Positions 1 to 8,511 of a stretch of DNA of 29,949 nt are shown in pieces. The stretch is from positions 1 through 29,949 of the forward strand of contig CAZPZZ010000039.1 of NCBI GenBank assembly GCA_964591245.1, given 5' to 3'. The DNA is from CAZPZZ01 sp964591245 (lineage in GTDB: Bacteria > Acidobacteriota > Vicinamibacteria > Vicinamibacterales > UBA8438). The notes beneath the pieces are model-generated. The model saw only the letters and a list, made by a program, of their open reading frames with translations, ran no database searches and was not told the DNA's origin. Each line of letters starts with the position of its first letter. The stretch's first letter is position 1. Position numbers and translations under genes: made by a program.

Positions 1-344
1 CCATAGAACTGGAGCACCTCGGGCACCAGCGTACGGGACATCCCTAACTCCCGATAGGCCTGCTCCAAGTTGATCTTGGAATGGTTCGGGCCGCCGTGAT
101 CCGTCGTAACCATCCACCGTAAACCGAACATCCGCGCCATGAAGGCGTTGCGCGGCGTGGAATACAGAGCATCTCGCCCCTTCACGGGCACAGGAGGAAT
201 CTGTGCCCGGTCGTACCCCACACTCCAGTGGCTATGAATGTGCGAATCACCGGCGAGCCATGCGCGCTCGGAGACCTGCGCGGCCATGACCAACGAGACC
301 CCGCCCACAAAGGCCACTACCCAGAAGAGATGAAATCGTGTCAT
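1..344 (-). CDS. Secreted PHP-domain hydrolase, N-terminal part (cut by window edge)
   Basis: The reading frame starts at ATG 344 and stays open to base 1, so only the first 114 residues are visible. Residues 1-23 form a signal peptide (MTRF, hydrophobic core, then AAQ). Two metal-site motifs of the PHP (polymerase and histidinol phosphatase) fold follow: HIH at 35-37 within GDSHIHSHWS, and TDHGG at 81-85 followed by NHSK. PHP proteins bind two or three metal ions and usually hydrolyse phosphoesters. Secreted members in environmental bacteria are uncharacterised, so the substrate is unknown. An AGGA ribosome site lies about 10 bases before the ATG. The gene lies 62 bases downstream of the secreted unknown protein at 407-1420 and is probably cotranscribed with it. 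Confidence 0.8.
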   Translation of the reverse strand, partial: MTRFHLFWVVAFVGGVSLVMAAQVSERAWLAGDSHIHSHWSVGYDRAQIPPVPVKGRDALYSTPRNAFMARMFGLRWMVTTDHGGPNHSKINLEQAYRELGMSRTLVPEVLQFY

Positions 345-406
345 TGGCTTGATTCCTGTTGCGCCTTCTGTGTGCTTCGACAAGGCATCGCGGCCTTCGA
401 TCCGAC

Positions 407-1420
407 TCACCGCGCGGTGTCACTGTCGCCAACACGATCGGCTCTCCGCGCGCCTCGCATAGTATTCACGATGCCATAGTTACCCTCGTGGCAACTGTAT
501 TCATAGAGCGGACCGGGTGATGGTTTCATGGGCATGGCCACGCTCCACGGGCGAGACCAGGTCGTAGCGTCGTCGACCGTAAATTCATACAGGATGGTGT
601 CGGCGTCCGTGCGAGTGAACCGCTCGACCACATGCAGCTCGGGCCCTGCTCCCCGGAAGCTTGTTTTCTCGGTGAAGTTCACCGTGTCGATGACGAGCGT
701 ATCGCCCTCCCAATGTCCGGTGGAATGCCCCGGCCACTGCCGGATCTTTGGCGAGATATGCGGCCGATTGTCGGTCGGAATTATCCGAGGCGGATTATTC
801 GCCATTTCCGGGAAAAACACGACATAGCCCGGTGCCTGAAAAATTTGATAGAGATCGTTGTAGGGCGGTGGCAACATCGGAGGCCCCTCATGGGTCCACG
901 CCAGGCAGCGCTCCTGCGCCGGACGATTCTCGTGACTATCGTAGCCACGTGTAGCGGCGCGGCGACGGGCCCGGATCTCCCCTTCCTCAGTGCGGAACGG
1001 GATACGGCCATTTGGCGGATCGACAACGAGCGACGTGCGCCTGTTCGACAAGCTCTTCGGGTCCGGCGTCCGTAGCCATTGGGCGTTGTCATAGTGCGTT
1101 GGGTCAGCTTGCTCGGTCGCGGCACGTCGCCTCGTTGGATCGTCAGACAGCGCGTCGGCGAAGGCTCGGCCTCGAAGCGGGTCGACTCCGGGGGCCGTGA
1201 GCACCGCCGTCAACACCGCGATCTCTTCATCGGTGAGAAACGCGCGGTCGCCGAATTGCTCCGGACGCTGTAATGGGGTAAACGTCTGTGTGGTCCACAG
1301 ACCCTGCAAATCTGGCCGGCCCTCGGGCGTCCGAGGCATAGTCCAGGATTCAGGAGATATTTGCGAAAGTGCGACCGACGGAAACAGCACACAACACGCG
1401 ACACCCAGAATCGACTTCAT
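407..1420 (-). CDS. Secreted protein of unknown function, 'PRTPxGRPD' family, copy 1
   Basis: This 337-residue protein has a signal peptide (MKSILGVACC.. ending ALSQ), followed at the mature N terminus by PRTPEGRPDLQGLW and TPLQRPEQF. Later landmarks are GPPMLPPPYND, GHWEGDTLVIDTVNF, HVVERFTR, YEFTVDD, and YEYSCHEGNYG near the C terminus. The same landmarks recur in the products at 7394-8392 and 21230-22378, so the three are paralogues. I know the family only as abundant, uncharacterised secreted proteins of Acidobacteriota and relatives. The conserved Trp, Asp, His and Cys residues could form a binding site, but no catalytic motif is recognisable. I chose ATG 1420 over an in-frame upstream start at 1474 because it begins a normal signal peptide and has a TATAAT element 6 bases upstream. 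The PHP gene follows on the same strand. Confidence 0.85.
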   Translation of the reverse strand: MKSILGVACCVLFPSVALSQISPESWTMPRTPEGRPDLQGLWTTQTFTPLQRPEQFGDRAFLTDEEIAVLTAVLTAPGVDPLRGRAFADALSDDPTRRRAATEQADPTHYDNAQWLRTPDPKSLSNRRTSLVVDPPNGRIPFRTEEGEIRARRRAATRGYDSHENRPAQERCLAWTHEGPPMLPPPYNDLYQIFQAPGYVVFFPEMANNPPRIIPTDNRPHISPKIRQWPGHSTGHWEGDTLVIDTVNFTEKTSFRGAGPELHVVERFTRTDADTILYEFTVDDATTWSRPWSVAMPMKPSPGPLYEYSCHEGNYGIVNTMRGARRADRVGDSDTAR

Positions 1421-1426
1421 CGCAAG

Positions 1427-1432
1427 ATTATA
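1427..1432 (-). promoter_or_regulatory. Consensus -10 element (TATAAT) abutting the start of the copy 1 secreted protein
   Basis: TATAAT reads on the minus strand and ends 6 bases before ATG 1420. Transcription would begin at or next to the start codon, giving a leaderless or nearly leaderless mRNA. No convincing -35 element and no ribosome site are seen. Confidence 0.5.
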
Positions 1433-1499
1433 GCGGCTGTCTCGCTGCACATTAGAGCCCCACGCTAGCACCAAATTGGGAGTAAGCTAGAGGTTAGAC

Positions 1500-4307
1500 A
1501 TGTCACGGCCCCTGCTCGCCGCGTTTGTCGGTCTCCTTCTTAACTCGGCGTATCTCGTCGCGGCGCCTAGCCCCACCATCTGGTACTACGCAAATGTAGG
1601 ACTTCACCCCCTGCTTGGCCTCCTGCTCGCCGGCTGGGTCGTGCGTCAGCGCCGGCGAGGATGCTGGTCGCCCGATCCGCTGGTTGCTGCCGCAACCGGA
1701 ATGCTCGGTATCGGGTTGGGACTCGGCATCGGCGTTGTCGCGGTCGGGGCAACACGCCAGTTCGCAGGGCTGCTCCAAGCCCACGTCATGACGTCCGCGA
1801 CCGGGGTCGCGCTTCTCTGCATACACGCCTGCCGTCCGTCGCCCGGGCGACCTGGCCGGACGTGGGCACTACGAGCGGGCGTCCTCGGATTGCTCGGCAT
1901 CGGACTCCTCACTCCCAATGTCCGCCTCAACCGCGACGCGGAATGGCGAGAACAATTCCGCATCGAGAATCCGACCAGCCCTCCGGCGAGCATGGCCGAA
2001 GAGGGCGCGGGCGCGGAAAGTCCCTTTGCGCCCTCATCCGCCAACACGAATACCGGGACCGTGATTCCCGCGAAGTTCTTTCTCACCAGTGAGACCTGCG
2101 GACGATGCCACCAGGATATCTATAAGGAATGGAGTAGCTCCGCACATCACTTCTCCTCCTTCAACAATCAGTGGTACCGCCGGTCGATCGAATACATGCA
2201 GGAGGTCGTGGGAACCACGCCGTCGAAATGGTGCGCAGGCTGCCACGATCACGCCATGTTCTTCAATGGCCGTTTCGACCAACCTGCCGTGACGCAGATC
2301 GACACCCCGGAAGCCAAGGCTGGACTCGGCTGCGTGTCATGCCATGCGATGACTCACGTCGGTAGCACGATGGGCCAAGGCGACTTCACCATTGAATATC
2401 CGGCCCTCCACGATCTTGCCGCCAGTGACAATCCCGTGATGAGCGGGATACACGATCTGCTCTTGCGTCTCGCTCCAGGCCCGCACCGCGAGACGTTCCA
2501 AAAGCCATTTCACGAAGAGCAGAGTGCAGAATTTTGCTCGAGCTGCCACAAAGTACATCTGGACCGCCCCGTCAACGACTACCGGTGGATTCGCGGTTTC
2601 AACGAGTACGACAACTGGCAGGCCTCTGGCGTCTCTGGCCAAGGTGCCCGCTCCTTCTACTACCCGGAAACGCCTCAGACCTGCGCTTCTTGCCACATGC
2701 CCCTCGTCCGATCCACCGATCCGGCCGCAGTGGATGGATTCGTCAGATCTCATCGATTTCCCGGTGCGAATACCGCACTGCCCTATGTGAACCGCGACGA
2801 AGAGCAACTGCAGATCGTGCAAGATTTTCTGCGCGCAGGACAGATTTCGGTAGATATCTTCGGGATCGCGCGAGTCGACGAGACCCGGCCGCCAGCGGCA
2901 GCGCGTGGGCCTTCCGGCGAACCAAGGCTCTCCAGTACATTTGCCGTCGGCGAGGAAGCCCTAGGGGCCGGCGTCGGACTCGGGCTGATGGATAGCGCCC
3001 CAGCGGCAGAGGTCGTGGCGCCGCTTGATCTGAGAGAGGTCCAGGTACGCCGGGGTGAGTCTGTGCGGGTCGAAGTCGTCGTCCGAACCCGGAACGTCGG
3101 ACATTTCTTCCCGGGCGGCACAGTCGATGCGTATGACGTGTGGGTCGAACTCGAGGCAGTGGACGACAACGGCAAAGTATTGCTGCACAGCGGCGCAGCG
3201 GCAGACGGCGGCCAAGGACCGGTTGACCCGGGGGCGCACTTCTATCGCAGCTTACAACTCGACGAACATGGCAACCCTATCAACAAGCGGAATGCCTGGA
3301 TGACCCGGTCTGTCGCCTATGTCCGCCTCATCCCCCCGGGAGCGGCCGACACCGTCCATTACCGTCTCCAGATCCCAGAAGATGCTGGATCCAACATTAC
3401 GCTACGGGCCAAAGTGAACTACCGCAAGTTCGCCTGGTGGTTCACGCAGTGGGCCTATGCTGGCGAGCGCGATCCCTCACAGCCCACCTCACCGCCGACC
3501 AGCGCCTATGACGACGGCCAATGGACGTTCACCGCCGACACGTCTAACGTCTCCGGTGAGATCAAAGCTATTCCCAACATTCCGACAACAGTCATGGCGC
3601 ACGCCGAGACAACACTCACCGTCGTCGACTCTGACACCCCCTTGTCCTCCTCAACCGAGCCGAGCGCGCCGTTGACGGGAAGCTCGATACGAGGACGCTG
3701 GAACGATTACGGCATCGGCCTGTTACTCCAAGGAGACCTGCGAGGGGCGGAGGCGGCCTTCCGCAAGGTCACAGAACTCGATTCCACGTACCCGGATGGT
3801 CCGGTGAACACCGCTCGAGCCCTCCTACAGCAGGGCGACGTGGACGCAGCCATCCCGCTCCTTGAACGCGCGCTCGAACTGAGTCCACAACTCGCACGAG
3901 CACACTTCTTCCTGGGAACGGCACGTCGAGCTCTCGGAGACTACGAGACAGCACTTGAGCATTTTGAGATCGCGCGGACCCAATACCCGCGCGATCGTGT
4001 CGTGCTCGGCCAAATCGGGCGACTATTGTTCCTGCTGCGGCGCTATGAGGAAGCCATCGACGTCTTCGAGGCGACGTTGACTATCGACCCCGAGGACCTG
4101 CAGGCTCACTACAATCTGATGCTGTCCTACCAGGGCGCGGGCAACCGCGAGGACGCGTCCCGCGAACGAGCCCTGTATGAACGATTCAAGGCGGATGAAA
4201 CCGCGCAAGTTATTACCGGAGACTTCCGTCGAGCCTCTCCGGAGGACAACAACGAGCGGCAGTCCATTCACGAGCACCATCACCCGCAGCCAGGGCTTTC
4301 CCGGTAG
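1500..4307 (+). CDS. Membrane-anchored pentaheme cytochrome c with C-terminal TPR domain
   Basis: This 935-residue protein has three parts. Residues 1-142 contain about five hydrophobic helices (near 4-21, 33-47, 62-83, 92-110 and 123-140). The central part carries five CxxCH heme-attachment motifs at residues 200-204, 245-249, 278-282, 346-350 and 395-399, and the HFFPGG motif at 535-540 that is frequent in multiheme cytochromes of the c554 type. Residues about 730-890 are TPR repeats. It is expected to pass electrons on the periplasmic side, with the TPRs docking a partner. ATG 1500 has a GAGG site 6 bases upstream. The ASPIC gene follows after 8 bases and a Sel1 gene after that, which indicates an operon. 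Substrate and redox partner cannot be read from sequence; a nitrite or hydroxylamine role is not supported. Confidence 0.9.
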   Translation: MSRPLLAAFVGLLLNSAYLVAAPSPTIWYYANVGLHPLLGLLLAGWVVRQRRRGCWSPDPLVAAATGMLGIGLGLGIGVVAVGATRQFAGLLQAHVMTSATGVALLCIHACRPSPGRPGRTWALRAGVLGLLGIGLLTPNVRLNRDAEWREQFRIENPTSPPASMAEEGAGAESPFAPSSANTNTGTVIPAKFFLTSETCGRCHQDIYKEWSSSAHHFSSFNNQWYRRSIEYMQEVVGTTPSKWCAGCHDHAMFFNGRFDQPAVTQIDTPEAKAGLGCVSCHAMTHVGSTMGQGDFTIEYPALHDLAASDNPVMSGIHDLLLRLAPGPHRETFQKPFHEEQSAEFCSSCHKVHLDRPVNDYRWIRGFNEYDNWQASGVSGQGARSFYYPETPQTCASCHMPLVRSTDPAAVDGFVRSHRFPGANTALPYVNRDEEQLQIVQDFLRAGQISVDIFGIARVDETRPPAAARGPSGEPRLSSTFAVGEEALGAGVGLGLMDSAPAAEVVAPLDLREVQVRRGESVRVEVVVRTRNVGHFFPGGTVDAYDVWVELEAVDDNGKVLLHSGAAADGGQGPVDPGAHFYRSLQLDEHGNPINKRNAWMTRSVAYVRLIPPGAADTVHYRLQIPEDAGSNITLRAKVNYRKFAWWFTQWAYAGERDPSQPTSPPTSAYDDGQWTFTADTSNVSGEIKAIPNIPTTVMAHAETTLTVVDSDTPLSSSTEPSAPLTGSSIRGRWNDYGIGLLLQGDLRGAEAAFRKVTELDSTYPDGPVNTARALLQQGDVDAAIPLLERALELSPQLARAHFFLGTARRALGDYETALEHFEIARTQYPRDRVVLGQIGRLLFLLRRYEEAIDVFEATLTIDPEDLQAHYNLMLSYQGAGNREDASRERALYERFKADETAQVITGDFRRASPEDNNERQSIHEHHHPQPGLSR

Positions 4308-4315
4308 TTTCTTTC

Positions 4316-6025
4316 ATGGTATTGCATCGGTTTACCTCATTCTCGTTTGTCCGAACTCTCGCTCACCCCGCGCTCTTGTCGGGGCTCTTGTCCGGCGTCC
4401 TCTACGCCGCGCCAGGCGATTTTACGGACATCACCACCGCCTCGGGAATCGACTTCACACACACCAACGGTGCGTTCGGTGAGAAGTATCTGCCGGAAAC
4501 TTTTGGTTCAGGGGCTATCTGGTTCGATGCCGACGCAGACGGACACGTTGATCTACTGTTCCTCAATGGAACCGCCTGGCCAGGAAGCAACGACGCCCCA
4601 ACCTACGCCGCCTTGTTTCGTAATCTCGGTGATGGCACATTCGTAGACATTACCGATGGCTCTGGGCTCGCCGTGCCCCTTTACGGAATGGGAGGCACGG
4701 CGGCCGATTTCGACAACGATGGCTACGTAGATCTGTATGTCACAGCGCTGGGCCCCAACCGGCTATTCAAGGGCGCGGGAGACGGTACCTTTACCGACAT
4801 CACGGATGCCGCTGGCGTGGGAGACCCAGGATTCTCCACCAGTGCGCTCTGGGTCGACTACGACCGAGATGGCCATTTGGACCTGTTCGTCGCCAACTAT
4901 GTGGAGTGGTCACCCGAAACAGACCTTTTTTGCTCTCTTGTCGGCGACAGCAAGTCCTATTGCACACCGGAGTCCTATCAAGGACAGAGCTCGACGCTTT
5001 TCCGGAATCAAGGCAACCTCACGTTCGAAGACGTGACGACGACCGCTGGACTGCGTGCACCGTCCGGCAAGGCGCTCGGCGTCGCCATGCTGGACTACAA
5101 CGAAGACGGTTGGATGGATCTCTTCGTGGCCAATGACACGCAACCCGACCAACTATTCGAAAACCGACAAGACGGCACCTTTGAAGACATCGGAGTTTTG
5201 GCCGGCATTGCGTTCAGCGATACCGGAGTGGCCCGCGCGGGTATGGGAGTCGATGCCGCCGACTACGATCGTTCCGGGCGCCCCGATCTTGTCATTGGTC
5301 ACTTTTCCACCGAGATGATGGCACTCTTTCACAACGAAGGAAACGGCCTGTTCATTGACGAGGGCCCTCGGTCAGCCATTGGCCGCGCCACGCTCCCCAC
5401 GCTCACCTTCGGCTGTTTCTTTTTCGATGCCGACTTGGATGGATGGTTGGACATCTTCGCGGCCAACGGCCACGTCGCTGACGACGTCGAGCGCGTACAG
5501 TCCAGAATCACATACGCGCAGCGGCCTCAGCTCTTTCGCAACGTCGGACAGGGACGTTTCGAAGAAATCATCTCTCGTCCGGGATCTGCACTCGACACAC
5601 CAATGGTCGCGCGTGGTGCGGCCTATGCCGATGCCGACGCCGACGGGGATCTTGACGTTGTGCTGACAGCCAACGGAGGCCCGGCACGCTTGCTTCGCAA
5701 TGACACGGACAAGGACGGCCACCACGTGCTACGAGTGCGCGCGCGCGGCACGACGTCGAACCGCGATGGCATCGGCGCTCGCGTGGAGCTAACCATCGGG
5801 AATACCACCCGCTGGCAGCTCATCAAGACCGGTTCAAGCTATCTCTCACAGAGCGAAGTAACCGTGACGTTCGGTCTCGGCAACCAAACTCGCATCGAGA
5901 CGCTGCGCATTCTCTGGCCAAGCGGCGAGATCGATACGCTCAACATGCTCGATGCCAACCAGCTGATCACAGTGGAAGAGGGCACCGGTCTCGTCGACGC
6001 GTCTCCAATCACCGGTCGCGACTAA
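4316..6025 (+). CDS. CRTAC1-family FG-GAP/VCBS propeller with ASPIC/UnbV domain
   Basis: This 569-residue protein has an N-terminal signal peptide (about residues 1-32, ending LYAAPGDF). Seven calcium-loop repeats of DxDxDG type follow, such as DADADGHVD, DFDNDGYVD, DYDRDGHLD and DADLDGWLD, as expected for an FG-GAP/VCBS beta-propeller. The C terminus (about residues 470-560) is an ASPIC/UnbV domain with GIGARVEL, SYLSQSE and ILWPSGEID. Proteins of this design are secreted, and their biochemical role is not established. The close spacing to the pentaheme cytochrome (8 bases) and to the Sel1 gene (3 bases) suggests the three products act together in the periplasm. The ribosome site is weak, so translation may be coupled to the upstream gene. 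A second ASPIC protein is at the right end of the window. Confidence 0.92.
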   Translation: MVLHRFTSFSFVRTLAHPALLSGLLSGVLYAAPGDFTDITTASGIDFTHTNGAFGEKYLPETFGSGAIWFDADADGHVDLLFLNGTAWPGSNDAPTYAALFRNLGDGTFVDITDGSGLAVPLYGMGGTAADFDNDGYVDLYVTALGPNRLFKGAGDGTFTDITDAAGVGDPGFSTSALWVDYDRDGHLDLFVANYVEWSPETDLFCSLVGDSKSYCTPESYQGQSSTLFRNQGNLTFEDVTTTAGLRAPSGKALGVAMLDYNEDGWMDLFVANDTQPDQLFENRQDGTFEDIGVLAGIAFSDTGVARAGMGVDAADYDRSGRPDLVIGHFSTEMMALFHNEGNGLFIDEGPRSAIGRATLPTLTFGCFFFDADLDGWLDIFAANGHVADDVERVQSRITYAQRPQLFRNVGQGRFEEIISRPGSALDTPMVARGAAYADADADGDLDVVLTANGGPARLLRNDTDKDGHHVLRVRARGTTSNRDGIGARVELTIGNTTRWQLIKTGSSYLSQSEVTVTFGLGNQTRIETLRILWPSGEIDTLNMLDANQLITVEEGTGLVDASPITGRD

Positions 6026-6028
6026 AGC

Positions 6029-7249
6029 GTGCCTGAGCGATCCTGCCCGTGGCTTCTTGTCGCACCTGTGCTCTGGTGCATGTGTGCCTGGCCTGCGATG
6101 AGCTACGGTCAAGGAACCGTGGACGCGCTCCGAGCACGGGCTGCCGCCGGAGACATGACCGCACAGTTCAACCTGGCACGTCTCCACGTCTCCGGCACCG
6201 GTGTGCCCGAAGACCTGTCCGCCGCAGTGAAATGGTATCGACTCGCTGCCGAACAAGGACACGCAGGCGCACAACACGGATTGGGAGTCCGGTATGCCAC
6301 CGGTACCGGTGTTCCCCAAAACGACGAAAAAGCCGTGAGCTGGTATCAGCGCGCGGCACGGCAAGGACACTGGGAAGGTCAATTTCGACTCGGCCGAATG
6401 TACGCGCGAGGCGCCGGGATCGAACGAGATGACATACACGCGGTCCGCTGGTATCGGGCCGCCGCGGATCAAGGCCACGCCGAAGCCCAATTTAGTCTGG
6501 GTCAGATGTATTTCAATGGTCGAGGCGTCTCGCAAGACCGAAGCGAAGCAGCGCGTTGGGTTCGTCTGGCCGCGGCTCAGGGGCGCGAAACCGCCCAGAC
6601 CACCCTCGCCAGCATGTACGAGACCGGAACTGGTGTCCCCACCGACCTGGCCCGTGCCGCTCGCTGGTATCGACTCGCCGCGCTGCAGGGCAATCCGGCC
6701 GCCCAAGTGACGCTGGGCTACCTCCATGACAGCGGACGGGGCGTTCCCCAAGACCACACTGCTGCTATTCGATGGATCCGGCTTGCCGCCGACCAAGGAC
6801 ATGCCGAGGGACAATTCGCGCTTGGAAATATGTACTTCGGTGGACGGGGAGTCCCCCGAGACATTGGGGCCGCAGTGCAGTGGATTCACCGTTCCGCCGA
6901 ACAGGGCTACGTCCGGGCTCAATTCAACCTTGCTCTGAGCTACCAGGCCGGAACTGGCGTTGAGCGAGACCCTATTAGGGCAATGCGTTGGCTCCGGCGC
7001 GCGGCAATCCAAGGCGATGAGAGAGCCCAACACAACCTCGGGGTCAACTACGCCAACGGAACCGGCGTGCCGCAAGATCTCGTAACAGCCCACATGTGGC
7101 TGAGTCTGGCCGCGTCTGTAGAAACAAGCCCCACCCCGGGCGATTCCGCCGCCGCCCGGGACATCATCGCCGCCCGCCTCACTCCGGCAGAGCTGGTCGA
7201 ATCGTCCAGACGACAGCGCAACTGGACACCTGTTGCCGAACGCAAATAA
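6029..7249 (+). CDS. Secreted Sel1-repeat protein, nine repeats
   Basis: This 406-residue protein starts with GTG at 6029, only 3 bases after the preceding stop, and has a signal peptide (residues 1-28, ending MSYGQG). Nine consecutive Sel1-like repeats of exactly 36 residues occupy residues 38-361, with the invariant glycine at 41, 77, 113 and every 36 residues to 329. Typical units read AEQGHAGAQHGLG.., TGTGVPQ.. and AVKWYRLA. Sel1 repeats are alpha-alpha hairpins that stack into a solenoid and act as protein-protein scaffolds. As the last gene of the cytochrome-ASPIC operon it is a plausible periplasmic scaffold for that set. Residues 362-406 lie outside the repeats and hold a charged, helical-looking tail. 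Confidence 0.92.
   Translation: MPERSCPWLLVAPVLWCMCAWPAMSYGQGTVDALRARAAAGDMTAQFNLARLHVSGTGVPEDLSAAVKWYRLAAEQGHAGAQHGLGVRYATGTGVPQNDEKAVSWYQRAARQGHWEGQFRLGRMYARGAGIERDDIHAVRWYRAAADQGHAEAQFSLGQMYFNGRGVSQDRSEAARWVRLAAAQGRETAQTTLASMYETGTGVPTDLARAARWYRLAALQGNPAAQVTLGYLHDSGRGVPQDHTAAIRWIRLAADQGHAEGQFALGNMYFGGRGVPRDIGAAVQWIHRSAEQGYVRAQFNLALSYQAGTGVERDPIRAMRWLRRAAIQGDERAQHNLGVNYANGTGVPQDLVTAHMWLSLAASVETSPTPGDSAAARDIIAARLTPAELVESSRRQRNWTPVAERK
6140..7111 (+). repeat. Nine tandem degenerate 108-bp units encoding Sel1 repeats
   Basis: The units are phased at exactly 108 bases with no insertion or deletion between them, and are conserved at protein level rather than as identical DNA. This suggests expansion by duplication followed by divergence under selection on length. 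Confidence 0.85.
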
Positions 7250-7259
7250 ACGATAACTC

Positions 7260-7288
7260 TTGAAATAGAAGTGCTTTACAGGTAAAAT
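7260..7288 (+). promoter_or_regulatory. Sigma-70-type promoter
   Basis: TTGAAA at 7260-7265 and TAAAAT at 7283-7288 are separated by exactly 17 bases, within an AT-rich island (about 7245-7312) in otherwise GC-rich DNA. It lies just after the Sel1 stop codon and would drive the secreted protein gene at 7394, leaving a leader of roughly 100 bases. Confidence 0.6.
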
Positions 7289-7393
7289 AAGGGAGTAGTT
7301 ATGTAATAAAAAGCGCCTGTGAGCCCGCCTTCTCCACTGTGCGATGGCATTCACCCGGACCAAGGCGTAGGGCCAACTGGAGACCAACACATA

Positions 7394-8392
7394 ATGACCA
7401 AGAACTGCGTCGCCGCGCTGTTTACGATGGCACTCGTCTTCACGCTCGCGCCGGGCTCCGCCGATGCGCAGAACGACGGTACGATGCCAATGCGTACCCC
7501 CCATGGCGATCCCGATATCTCAGGCACGTTCACATTTCGGACCCTGACGCCCTTCCAGCGTCCAGAACAGTTTTCCGAACAGGAAACCCTGGATGCTGAA
7601 ACGGCCGCCCTCTTTGAAGCCTCGGAGCGCACGCGACAGAATCGCGACCTTTTCGACCCAGTTGAGGGTGCCCGTAGTGCCGGATATCAGCCTCGGGCAG
7701 AAGGTGGCGTGCTGTCCTACAACGAGTTCTGGTACGAGCGCGGAGTCGATCTCACCGATGACAAGCGCACCTCGCTCATCATCGACCCTCCCAGTGGACG
7801 GCTTCCGGCTCGCGTACCCCGCCCGAACCCACTGGCGGATCTCACTCGCGAAGAACGTAACGCGCGCCGCTATGTCTCGTACACGAGCCGTAGCCTCTTC
7901 GACCGCTGCATCATGGGCTTCAACGCGGGTCCCCCGATGTCATCGGGTGCCTACAACAACAACGTCATGATCTTCCAGACCGCCGATCATGTCGTCATCC
8001 TGAATGAGATGGTGCACAACGCCAGGATCATCCCCATCGACGATGTGACCAAACCTGCATTCAAGCAGTTCTCCGGCATCTCCCGAGGACACTGGGAAGG
8101 TGAGACGTTCGTCGTCGAGACCACGGATTTCCGGGGCGGCGAGAGTCGCGGCACCAGCCCGAACAAACATCTGGTCGAGCGATTCACACGGATCACCGCA
8201 GACCGAATCGCCTACGAGTACACCGTCACCGACCCGACGGTATTCGAAGCCCCCTACACCGTGATGATGCCCTTCCGGCGGACGGATGGTCCTCTTTTCG
8301 AGTACGCGTGCCACGAAGGTAATATCGGACTCCACGGCATTCTGGCCGGGGCACGTCAGCTCGAACTCGCAGGACGCGAATTGAGGCCGTAG
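7394..8392 (+). CDS. Secreted protein of unknown function, 'PRTPxGRPD' family, copy 2
   Basis: This 332-residue protein has a clear signal peptide (MTKNCVAALF.. ending SADAQN). It shares landmarks with the copies at 407-1420 and 21230-22378: TLTPFQRPEQF, SLIIDPPSGRLPA, FDRCIMGFNAGPPM, YNNNVMIFQ, HVVILNEMVHNARIIP, GHWEGETFVVETTDF, HLVERFTR and YEYACHEGN-like FEYACHEGNIG. The mature N terminus is degenerate (MRTPHGDPDISGTF). The function is unknown. The start at 7394 is preferred over an upstream GTG at 7319 because of the signal peptide and a GGAG ribosome site about 11 bases upstream. It is a monocistronic unit, with a good promoter at 7260-7288 and a strong hairpin after the stop. Confidence 0.87.
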   Translation: MTKNCVAALFTMALVFTLAPGSADAQNDGTMPMRTPHGDPDISGTFTFRTLTPFQRPEQFSEQETLDAETAALFEASERTRQNRDLFDPVEGARSAGYQPRAEGGVLSYNEFWYERGVDLTDDKRTSLIIDPPSGRLPARVPRPNPLADLTREERNARRYVSYTSRSLFDRCIMGFNAGPPMSSGAYNNNVMIFQTADHVVILNEMVHNARIIPIDDVTKPAFKQFSGISRGHWEGETFVVETTDFRGGESRGTSPNKHLVERFTRITADRIAYEYTVTDPTVFEAPYTVMMPFRRTDGPLFEYACHEGNIGLHGILAGARQLELAGRELRP

Positions 8393-8425
8393 CAGTACTC
8401 AATTCCTGAATCGAGTTCCAAATTG

Positions 8426-8460
8426 ACGGGCCGACATCGCTTTGTGCGGTGTCGGCCCGT
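8426..8460 (+). terminator. Strong hairpin after the copy 2 secreted protein gene
   Basis: A 15-bp stem (one G-U wobble) with a 5-base loop is formed by 8426-8440 and 8446-8460, starting ACGGGCCGACA and ending TGTCGGCCCGT. There is no run of T after it, so it may be a rho-assisted terminator or an mRNA end-protecting structure. Confidence 0.55.
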
Positions 8461-8511
8461 TGCGTTCGTGCCTCCCGCGTCCAAACGAAACGACAATTGG
8501 AGATTTCGCCG

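Noticed and set aside
5846..7504. A 552-codon open frame on the minus strand opposite the Sel1 gene
   Set aside because: It is the antisense shadow of the periodic Sel1 repeats and the ASPIC end; its product has no recognisable motif, and the plus-strand proteins there are clearly real.
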